A stretch of DNA of 46,378 bases from Clostridiales bacterium (GTDB taxonomy: Bacteria; Bacillota; Clostridia; Christensenellales; Aristaeellaceae). The DNA lies in the NCBI GenBank assembly GCA_004556985.1, contig SFFC01000012.1:1-46378 (forward strand). The letters run 5' to 3'. A program made the position numbers and the translations under genes. The notes beneath the pieces were generated by a model, which was given only the letters and a program-made list of their open reading frames with translations, was not told the origin of the DNA and searched no databases. Below, piece by piece: positions 40,055 through 46,378 of the stretch; the stretch's first letter is position 1, and the number at the start of each line of letters is the position of its first letter.

Positions 40055-41815
40055 TTATGCTTCCGTTTGCGGCTTTGCGAAGAACGCCAGCGCGAGCATC
40101 ACCGGCACGGCGCTCATGATCGGGTAGGCATAGCGCACGAAGACGCCTGCCGCAAAGAACAGGGAGAGCAGCAGACCCCAGAGCGGAATGAGGGTGAGCG
40201 CGAGCCGTCGCTGACGCCGAAGGAAGAGGAGCATCGTCGTCAGCAGGAGCAAAAAGGTGTAGACCGACGGACGGAACAGGAGGGACAGGAACGGAATCCG
40301 CTCGTGGTCGGCATGATGCATGGAGCGATAGAGGATGTCTCTGAGCGCCGGAAACAGGCAGCGGGGCTCGATGGCATACGCGCCCTCCGGGAAGGGATAG
40401 ACCGTGTTCAGATAGATAAAGTCATATTCCTCGCTGCTCAGGGTATGCGCGTGGCTGGTGTCGTCCGGATTCCAGAGCCCCTCGGTATTGAACAGAAACG
40501 CCTCCAGATAGACGCGGGGATGTGCCGCCGCGCAGCGGAAATACAGCGACCAGAATTCGGACGGGCTGCGCTCATAGCGGGAGATGTCCAGGTTGCCCTT
40601 GGAGGGATCGGCGCTGTAGGGCCAATAGCGGGAGGTGGCGTCCGAAAACCAGGGGCTGATTTCGGCGAATTCCTCCTCGCTGACTTCCCCGGTTTTGGCC
40701 GTGCGCATGAGCTGCTGACAGGGGATGCTCATCAGCTCGGAGCTGGAAATCCGGATCGCGCCGACAGCGCTTTCCAGGCCGTTCGGGATGAGCAGGCAGA
40801 GCAGCAGCGCCAATGCCGCAGCAGGCAGCCCGCGCCGGCGGGCGAGCAGGACGACCGCCAGACAGGCCGGGACAACGGCGAAAACGCTGTTGTGCCGAAG
40901 CAGCGTGAGCCCCAGACAGCAGGCGGCGAAGCGCAGGATGCGCCAGGGGCTTGAGGCAAAGGCGCCGGGATTCTCCGCGACCTCCCAAAGCTGCAGAACC
41001 AGTATGACGAAAAGTCCGGCAAAAAGCGGATCCTTGGCGGTGGAAACGGCGAGCACGCCGTGGAAGGGGAGCAGGGCGAACATCGCCGCAAGCACGCCTG
41101 TCACCAGAGGAGGCACCCGGCGCTGCACGAAGACGCAGGCCCAAGCGTACATCGCCGCGAGCAGGAGCAGCTGGACGACGCTGTAGAGCGCAGCGCCCGC
41201 CGTCATCGAGCCGAAGAGGGATTCGCCGAGGCGGTAGAGCCCGTTGAGCAAAAGCGTATGAAAGACGGGATGCGCCGCCAGATAGACGCCCGAGCGGTAC
41301 TGATCGATCTCATGAGCAAAGTCGTAGGAGATCACGCCGGGATAGAGGGCGAGCAGGATGGCGCCATAGCAGGCGGCAAACAGGAGAAAAAACCCGATGA
41401 AGGGCATGCGGCTGTGTGAGCAGCCGGACGGAACGCGCAGCGCAAAGACGAAGGAGAACAGCGCGCCCAGCGGAAGGGCCAGCATGACCGGCGCGACGAG
41501 GCGGCGGAGCAGGCTGCCCATGCTCGGCAGCAGCCTCCCGTAAACGTTCAGCTCACAGCCCAGCCCGAGGCAGAAGGAGAAAACCAGCGCGAAGGCCAGC
41601 CCATAGAGCAGCTCGCGGTGGGAATGCCGTTCAAGCGAAAGGCGGATGGGGAAGAAGGCGGCGAGCGCGAGGATGGCGCTCAGCGCGCCGCTGCGAAAGA
41701 CCGCGCTGTCCGGATCGGCGGGGACAAAGTAGGGCGCGGCGGCGGCCAGCAGCAGGACGAGGAGGAGCGAGAGCGGGCCGGCATGCCGTTTGTGCAGGGA
41801 TGAATCGGCTTTCAT
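40055..41815 (-). CDS. Polytopic membrane protein, DUF6020-like (paralogue 1 of 3)
   Basis: 586 residues with about twelve hydrophobic spans. Signature segments shared with its two neighbours are FVPADPDSAVFRSGALSAIL near the N-terminus, YPGVISYDFAHEIDQYRSG and AHPVFHTLLLNGLYRLGESL in a large extracytoplasmic loop, VSTAKDPLFAGLFVI, LLRHNSVFAVVPA, LWNPDDTSHAHTLSSEEYDF and VRYAYPIMSAVPVMLALAFF at the end. The acidic loop with YDFxxExxQY and HPxxH after early spans is reminiscent of GT-C-type lipid-linked glycosyltransferases, but the function is unknown. ATG 41815 overlaps the stop of paralogue 2 by 4 bases. It is the last gene of the operon, followed by a strong terminator. Confidence 0.8.
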   Translation of the reverse strand: MKADSSLHKRHAGPLSLLLVLLLAAAAPYFVPADPDSAVFRSGALSAILALAAFFPIRLSLERHSHRELLYGLAFALVFSFCLGLGCELNVYGRLLPSMGSLLRRLVAPVMLALPLGALFSFVFALRVPSGCSHSRMPFIGFFLLFAACYGAILLALYPGVISYDFAHEIDQYRSGVYLAAHPVFHTLLLNGLYRLGESLFGSMTAGAALYSVVQLLLLAAMYAWACVFVQRRVPPLVTGVLAAMFALLPFHGVLAVSTAKDPLFAGLFVILVLQLWEVAENPGAFASSPWRILRFAACCLGLTLLRHNSVFAVVPACLAVVLLARRRGLPAAALALLLCLLIPNGLESAVGAIRISSSELMSIPCQQLMRTAKTGEVSEEEFAEISPWFSDATSRYWPYSADPSKGNLDISRYERSPSEFWSLYFRCAAAHPRVYLEAFLFNTEGLWNPDDTSHAHTLSSEEYDFIYLNTVYPFPEGAYAIEPRCLFPALRDILYRSMHHADHERIPFLSLLFRPSVYTFLLLLTTMLLFLRRQRRLALTLIPLWGLLLSLFFAAGVFVRYAYPIMSAVPVMLALAFFAKPQTEA

Positions 41816-43656
41816 GCGGAAGTAGCCTCCTTGGGGGAGCGATTTTGCGGATGCGCCGGCTTTGCGAAGAACGCCAGCGCGAACATCACCGGCACGGCGC
41901 TCATGATCGGGTAGGCGTAGCGGATGAGGATGCAGGCGGAGAAGAGCAGCGACAGGAAGATGCCCCAGATCGGGAGCAGCGAGATCGCGCGGCGCTTCTG
42001 GCCCTGATGGAAGAGGCGGAGCGTCGAAAGCAGGAGCAGATAGACGTAGAAGGACGGGCGGAAGAGCAGCGACAGGAAGGGAATCTTTTCGTGGCGCGCG
42101 TGGTGGGCGACGGAGAAGAGCAGATCCCTGTACGCGGGGAAGCAGCTCGTCGCCTCGATCCCGCCCCAGGTCTGCGTCAGATTGTCCGGAATGATATTCT
42201 CGGATTTGAGGTAGACGTAGTCCCATTGCTCGCTGGAGAGCGAATGCGCATGGCTCGTGTCGTCGGGATTCCACAGGCCGGCGCAGTTCTCCAGAAACGC
42301 TTCGATGTATATGCGCGGATAGCGCACCGCGTACTGCCGGTAGAGCGCCCAGAAGGCCTCCGGCTCGCGGACATAGCGCTCATAGTTGAAATTCGCGCTC
42401 TTGCAGGGGTCGGCGTCGTGCGGGCGGTAGCGGTAGGTCGCATAGGAAAACCAGTCGTTGATTTCGAGGTATTCCTCCTCGCTGATGTCCGCGCGCTCGG
42501 CGGTCCGCGCGAGCTGCTGGCAGGGCACGCTCAAAAGCTCCGTCGCCGGGCCGGGCGAGGCCTGCACAAGCGTCTCGAGTCCCCGGGGAATGCCCAGGCA
42601 GGCGACCAGCGTCGCGGCGCACAGCAGCAGCGCCTGCTTTCTGCGCGCCCTGCCCGCCGCCAGCAGAGCCAGGCAGGCGGGCACATAGGCGAAGAGACCG
42701 TTGTGGCGCAGCAGCGCCATCAGCAGGCAGGTCAGCAGGAAGGCGCAGGCGCGTCGCTTGCTTGAAAGGAAGGCCTCCGCATCCTCGGCGAGCGCCCAGA
42801 GCTGGATGCACAGCAGCACGCACAGACCGGCAAAGAGCGAGTCCTTGACGGTCGAGATGGAGAGGATGCCGTGGAAGGGCAGCAGGGCGAAGCAGGCCGT
42901 GACCGCGAGCGTCACGGGCAGCGGCACGCGGCGCTGCAGGAAGCGGCAGACACAGGCGTACATCGCCGAGAGCGCGAGAATCTGGAAGACGCTGTATGCC
43001 GCCGCGCCGGCCGTGCTCGAGCCGAAGAGCGTGCGGCCCAGGCTGTACAGAAAGCCGGTCAGCAGCGAATGAAAGACGGGGTGCTGCGCCTCGTAGCTGC
43101 CCCGGATGTACTGCGAGATTTCGAATTCAAAGTCATAGTTGAGGATGCCGGGGAAAAACGCCAGCAGCGCCGCGCCGTAGCAGACGGCGAAGAGCAGGAG
43201 GAAGGCCGCAAAGGGGATGCTGCGCGGCGGCGCGGCTTCCATGGCAGGGGTTCTGGCGGGAGAAAGGTCATCCGTGCGGGCCTCGAAGGCGAAGGAACAG
43301 AGCGCGCCCAGCAGCGGCACGGCCATCACGGGGACGGCAAAGCGGCGGATCAGGCTGCCCATGCCCGGCAGAAGCTGCTCATAATGGGAGAGCTCGCTGC
43401 CGATGCCCAGGAAGAAGGCGAAGACCAGCGCAAAGCCGCAGCCGTAGAGCAGCGAGCGCATGCTGTGGCGCTCCAGCGCGGTGCGCACGGGGAAGGCAGC
43501 CGCCAGCAGCAGCAGCGCGCTGAGCATGCCGCTGCGGAAGACTGCGCTGTCCGGATCGGCGGGAATCAGATAGGGGGCGGCAAACGCAGCGAGCAGCGCC
43601 GCGGCAATCGCGGCGAGCACGCTGTGCTTTTGAAGGAGGGAACGAAGAAAGGTCAT
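41812..43656 (-). CDS. Polytopic membrane protein, DUF6020-like (paralogue 2 of 3)
   Basis: 614 residues with about twelve hydrophobic spans. It is clearly homologous to paralogue 1 over its whole length: IPADPDSAVFRSGMLSALLL, FPGILNYDFEFEISQYIRG, AQHPVFHSLLTGFLYSLGRT, ISTVKDSLFAGLCVLL, LWNPDDTSHAHSLSSEQWDY and IRYAYPIMSAVPVMFALAFF. A charged insert after about residue 130 (RTDDLSPARTPAM) is unique to it. A cytosolic tail KPAHPQNRSPKEATSA ends the protein. AGGAGCT stands before the ATG at 43656. Only one base separates it from paralogue 3 and it overlaps paralogue 1, so translation is coupled. The high match to paralogue 1 suggests a fairly recent duplication. Confidence 0.8.
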   Translation of the reverse strand: MTFLRSLLQKHSVLAAIAAALLAAFAAPYLIPADPDSAVFRSGMLSALLLLAAAFPVRTALERHSMRSLLYGCGFALVFAFFLGIGSELSHYEQLLPGMGSLIRRFAVPVMAVPLLGALCSFAFEARTDDLSPARTPAMEAAPPRSIPFAAFLLLFAVCYGAALLAFFPGILNYDFEFEISQYIRGSYEAQHPVFHSLLTGFLYSLGRTLFGSSTAGAAAYSVFQILALSAMYACVCRFLQRRVPLPVTLAVTACFALLPFHGILSISTVKDSLFAGLCVLLCIQLWALAEDAEAFLSSKRRACAFLLTCLLMALLRHNGLFAYVPACLALLAAGRARRKQALLLCAATLVACLGIPRGLETLVQASPGPATELLSVPCQQLARTAERADISEEEYLEINDWFSYATYRYRPHDADPCKSANFNYERYVREPEAFWALYRQYAVRYPRIYIEAFLENCAGLWNPDDTSHAHSLSSEQWDYVYLKSENIIPDNLTQTWGGIEATSCFPAYRDLLFSVAHHARHEKIPFLSLLFRPSFYVYLLLLSTLRLFHQGQKRRAISLLPIWGIFLSLLFSACILIRYAYPIMSAVPVMFALAFFAKPAHPQNRSPKEATSA

Positions 43657-43657
43657 G

Positions 43658-45445
43658 TCAAGCTCCTGTCGATTGGGTCAGTGGGGAAATGCCCGGGGCG
43701 CAGAAGGCGGCACAGAGCAGCGGCGGGGCCAGCGCGAACAGCGGCATCATGTAGCGCGGCAGCGTGCAGGGCCCCAGCAGATAGGACAGCCAGATGCCCA
43801 GAACGCCCAGCGCAGCGGGCAGCAGGCAGGCCCTTCGGCGCGCGATGAGCGCCGCGCAGGCGAACGCGAGCAGCCAGAGGAAGACGGCCGGGCTGAAGAG
43901 CAGCGACATGAGCGGAACGCGCTGGTAGCGGTTGGAGCCGCAGATGCGCCGGATGAGCCTGCGGACGCAGGGAAGGTAGCAGGTCACGGAAAAGCCCTGC
44001 TGCGTGACGCCCGGGGAGCTGAGGAAGAGATACCCCTGGCCGTTCCAGGCCTGCTCGGGATAGATCTGCGCGTGGGAGAGGTCGTCTGGATACCAGGAGC
44101 CGACGTTGAGCATCAGGAAGGCCTCGATATACTGATGCAGGCTGTCCCCGGCGTGACGGGCCCAGAGGGAGAGAAACGCGCTGCTGCCCTCGGCTTCGAG
44201 CCGGTCGCTGTCAAGATACCCCTTTGCGGGATCCGCCAGATGGGGCAGAAGCAGGAGACCGTCTTTCGTCAGATACCAGCTCTCGATCTCCGCCCTATCC
44301 TCGTCGGTCAGGTTGGGAGAGCGGTTGTAGGCGCGAACGAGCTGCTGCGCGGGCAGGCTCAGCAGCTGGCGGGAGGACATCGGCTGGCAGTCCATCGCGG
44401 TGCTGAGCAGGGCATACACGCCGAGGCATGCGCCGACGATTGCGGCACTGAGCAGCGCCGCCTGCCGGCGATGGCCGCGCGCGGCGACGATGAGCGCCGG
44501 CAGGGAGAACGCGAGCGCGAACGCGCCGTTGTTGCGCAGCAGCGCGGTCAGCACGGAAAGGGCGATCATCGCCGTCCAGCAGCGCTTGCGCGCGAGGCAT
44601 TCGCCGGGGGACTCCAGAAGCTCAAACAGCAGCAGCGAATAGGCGATCAGCGCGGCGGCGAACATCGTGTCCTTGGTCGTGCTGACGGCCAAAACGGAGA
44701 AGATCGGATGGAGCGCGAAGAAGGCCGTCATCGCGGCCAGCGCCCAGGCCGGCGCGCCATGGCGCTGGGCGAAGACGCAGCTGCCCGCCAGCGCGGCGCT
44801 CAGACAGAGCATTTGCAGCGCGGTCAGCAGGAAGAGCCCGAAGGTGAGGCTGACGAGGCGCTCGCCCAGCGTGATGATGCCATTCTGGATGACGCTGTGC
44901 AGCAGCGGATGCAGAGAGGAATACTGCCCCGCCAGGTGCTGGTTGTATTCGCCCGTGAAGTCATAGCCGATATTGGCAGGGAAGAAGCAGAGCCAGACCG
45001 GCAGCCAGCACAGGAGAATGACGAGCATGTAGGCCAAGAGCGGGATACGCGGCAGCGGGCGAGCCTGCTCCCGCGGCCGGAGCAGGAGAATGCGCGCGCA
45101 AACGCCGCCCGTCAGCGGCGCGGCCATGACGGGCACGGCGAGGCGGCGCATCAGGCTGCCCATTCCCGTGAGCAGACCGTCGTAGTGCGCCAGCTCGGCG
45201 CCCAGCCCCATGGCAAGCGAAAAGAGCAGACCCCAGCCAAGGCCGCAGGCGAGCGTTCGCCGGTCGGCGCGGGAGAAGGCCTCATAGGCGGGCCAGGCGG
45301 CCGCCGCGACCAGCAGCAGGCCGAGCGTTCCGTTTCGAAAGATGGCGCTGTTCGGCTCGGCGGGAATCAGGTAGGGCGCGGCCAGCGCGGCGAGCAACAT
45401 GGCGCCGAGCGCAGCGGGCGCGGCGTGTTTGCGGATGACGGTCAT
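43658..45445 (-). CDS. Polytopic membrane protein, DUF6020-like (paralogue 3 of 3)
   Basis: 595 residues, the most divergent of the three. It keeps LIPAEPNSAIFRNGTLGLLL, FPANIGYDFTGEYNQHLAG, SLHPLLHSVIQNGIITLGER, VSTTKDTMFAAALIAYSLLL, LLRNNGAFALAFSLPAL and SWYPDDLSHAQIYPEQAWNG. ATG 45445 was chosen because AAGGAG lies 6 bases upstream; a start at 45469 is possible but less well supported. It is the first gene of the triplet operon. A perfect 13-bp hairpin separates it from glgA. The family's role is unknown; a GT-C-like glycosyltransfer or surface polymer role is a guess from topology. Confidence 0.78.
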   Translation of the reverse strand: MTVIRKHAAPAALGAMLLAALAAPYLIPAEPNSAIFRNGTLGLLLVAAAAWPAYEAFSRADRRTLACGLGWGLLFSLAMGLGAELAHYDGLLTGMGSLMRRLAVPVMAAPLTGGVCARILLLRPREQARPLPRIPLLAYMLVILLCWLPVWLCFFPANIGYDFTGEYNQHLAGQYSSLHPLLHSVIQNGIITLGERLVSLTFGLFLLTALQMLCLSAALAGSCVFAQRHGAPAWALAAMTAFFALHPIFSVLAVSTTKDTMFAAALIAYSLLLFELLESPGECLARKRCWTAMIALSVLTALLRNNGAFALAFSLPALIVAARGHRRQAALLSAAIVGACLGVYALLSTAMDCQPMSSRQLLSLPAQQLVRAYNRSPNLTDEDRAEIESWYLTKDGLLLLPHLADPAKGYLDSDRLEAEGSSAFLSLWARHAGDSLHQYIEAFLMLNVGSWYPDDLSHAQIYPEQAWNGQGYLFLSSPGVTQQGFSVTCYLPCVRRLIRRICGSNRYQRVPLMSLLFSPAVFLWLLAFACAALIARRRACLLPAALGVLGIWLSYLLGPCTLPRYMMPLFALAPPLLCAAFCAPGISPLTQSTGA

Positions 45446-45474
45446 AAGGGCTCCTTCAGATGTAGTCAATCAGG

Positions 45475-45505
45475 CAGCCCCGTCCGCGGGAGGCGGACGG
45501 GGCTG
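45475..45505 (-). terminator. Hairpin after glgA, possible weak terminator
   Basis: A perfect 13-bp stem, CAGCCCCGTCCGC/GCGGACGGGGCTG, with loop GGGAG. On the minus strand it is followed by CCTGATTGAC, a poor T-tract, so it may stop only part of the transcripts and let the membrane-protein operon be read from glgA. Confidence 0.5.
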
Positions 45506-45526
45506 TTATGCGGAAAAAACGGGCAA

Positions 45527-46378
45527 TTACTCGGCCTTTTCGGGCTCGGCAGCCTTTTTCCTGCGGGGAGCGCGCCCCGTCTTCTCCGTCGCTTCGGGCT
45601 CTGCCTTCTTGCGGGGGGCGCGTTTCGGTTTTTCGGCCGTTTCCCCGGCCGCAGCCGTCTCGGCGGCGGGCTCCGCCTTCTTGCGGGGGGCGCGCTTCGG
45701 CTTCCCGGTCACCTCTGCCTCGGCCTTCGGCTCCGCCTTCTTGCGGGGAGCGCGCTTGGCCGGGGCCTTCTTAGGGTTTTCGGAGGCCTCCTGGGGCGCG
45801 GGGGCTTCTGCAGCCGGGGCCTCAGCCGGTGTCTCCTGCGGGACAGGAGCGGCCGGAGCTTCCTCCTGCGCCGGGGCGGCCTCCTGCACGAGGCTGAAAT
45901 CCATCACGGGCTTGGTCAGGCGTTCATAGAGCTCCAGATACTTGCCGGCGGAGGAATACCAGCTGTAATCGCCGGTCATGCCGCGGACGATGAGCTTGTA
46001 CCAGACCTCGCGGTTGTGCTTGTAGTAGTGCACGGCGCGGCGGACGGTGTGGAGCATGTCGTGGGCGTTGTAGTTGAAGAAGGTGAAGCCGTTGCCCTCG
46101 TCGGTGAACTTGTTGTAGGAGAGCACGGTGTCGCGCAGGCCGCCGGTCTCGCGCACGATCGGCACGGAGCCGTAGCGCATGGCGATCATCTGCGAGAGGC
46201 CGCAGGGCTCGAACTGGCTGGGCATGAGGAACATGTCGCTGCCGGCGTAGATGCGGTGCGCCAGCTGATGGTTCATCGCGAAGCGCGCGGCCAGGCGGCC
46301 CGGATACTCGCTCTCGGCCCAGGAGAAGAGGTTGGTGTACTTCGCCTCGCCCATGCCCAGGACGACCAGCTGGATGCC
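45527..46378 (-). CDS. glgA: Glycogen synthase, 3' part, with a basic repeat tail (5' end outside window)
   Basis: 284 residues are visible; the frame runs off the window edge at 46378. It adds glucose from ADP-glucose to glycogen. GSDMFLMPSQFEPCGLSQMI and YGSVPIVRETGGLRDTVL are the GT5 C-terminal signature with the EPCGL nucleotide-sugar loop. The enzyme fold ends near the YLELYERLTKP segment (about 45905). A tail of roughly 120 residues follows, first rich in Ala, Pro, Glu and Gln (possibly disordered), then four copies of a basic motif of the type KRAPRKKAEP. Normal GlgA ends shortly after the fold. The stop codon is clean and the tail keeps the gene's codon style, so it is not a frameshift product. 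Confidence 0.9.
   Translation of the reverse strand, partial: GIQLVVLGMGEAKYTNLFSWAESEYPGRLAARFAMNHQLAHRIYAGSDMFLMPSQFEPCGLSQMIAMRYGSVPIVRETGGLRDTVLSYNKFTDEGNGFTFFNYNAHDMLHTVRRAVHYYKHNREVWYKLIVRGMTGDYSWYSSAGKYLELYERLTKPVMDFSLVQEAAPAQEEAPAAPVPQETPAEAPAAEAPAPQEASENPKKAPAKRAPRKKAEPKAEAEVTGKPKRAPRKKAEPAAETAAAGETAEKPKRAPRKKAEPEATEKTGRAPRRKKAAEPEKAE
45548..45770 (-). repeat. Direct repeats encoding the basic GlgA tail motif
   Basis: Four in-frame copies of a unit of roughly 25 bases (plus-strand form CCTTCTTGCGGGGGGCGCG with small changes) near 45550, 45600, 45670 and 45730. They encode (K/G)RAPR(R)KKAEP. Spacers differ in length and sequence, which rules out a CRISPR. Confidence 0.75.

Noticed and set aside
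45548..45770. Short regular repeats like a small CRISPR
   Set aside because: They lie in frame in glgA, differ slightly, and have spacers of unequal length coding Ala/Glu/Pro-rich linkers.

Overview
The window looks like a chromosome segment of a G+C-rich member of the Bacillota (class Clostridia most likely). The pointers are a T-box leader in front of an alanyl-tRNA synthetase gene, strong AGGAGG-type ribosome binding sites, consensus TTGACA/TATAAT promoters, an S-layer-homology domain, a secreted peptidoglycan-binding repeat protein, ArgR-type operators and glycogen synthase. Both transporter substrate-binding proteins have ordinary signal-peptidase-I signals and no lipobox, which is unusual for a single-membrane Bacillota. 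An order such as Christensenellales is possible but not provable from this sequence.

Layout. 1-3500: GNAT acetyltransferase and an FMN reductase (minus), then a sugar-type nucleotidyltransferase and an orphan GHKL-type sensor kinase (plus). 3500-8900: a 974-residue wall-binding protein with six peptidoglycan-binding repeats, then a consensus promoter, a complete T-box leader and a short alanyl-tRNA synthetase without the usual C-terminal domain. 8900-11330 (minus): a secreted SLH-M13 metallopeptidase and a translationally coupled 26-residue membrane peptide. 11600-20430: an apparent catabolic locus with a PAS/HTH (YheO/DauR-like) regulator, divergent ridA and ycxB-like genes, and a TRAP transporter operon that continues into an amidohydrolase, a threonine-synthase-like PLP enzyme and an M20 deacylase. 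20600-31570: a GntR/UTRA regulator divergent from a sugar-type ABC transporter operon that also encodes a phosphotriesterase-like hydrolase, a creatininase-family enzyme, an FGGY kinase, a metallo-beta-lactamase-fold hydrolase and a TIM-barrel-like protein. A 16-bp palindrome sits on the -35 box of this operon. 31600-33500 (minus): tRNA-Asn, tRNA-Ile and a ketoacid/acetate CoA-transferase. 33490-34870: remnants of a LysR gene and a GH3 glycosidase gene that face away from each other and have both lost their 5' ends. 35000-39970 (minus): argB-argC-argD with tandem ARG boxes, preceded by an AbgB-like M20 hydrolase. 40050-46378 (minus): three tandem paralogous polytopic membrane proteins and the 3' part of glgA, whose product carries an unusual basic repeat tail.

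The two large transport loci share a plan: an exported binding protein, a terminator-like hairpin after that gene, the membrane transporter, then hydrolases for the imported compound. The least explained item is a roughly 90-nt intergenic element present three times (20428-20517 plus; 22720-22811 minus; 34920-35007 minus). It starts with a CCGGCATG palindrome, and two of the copies begin directly at the stop codon of a gene.
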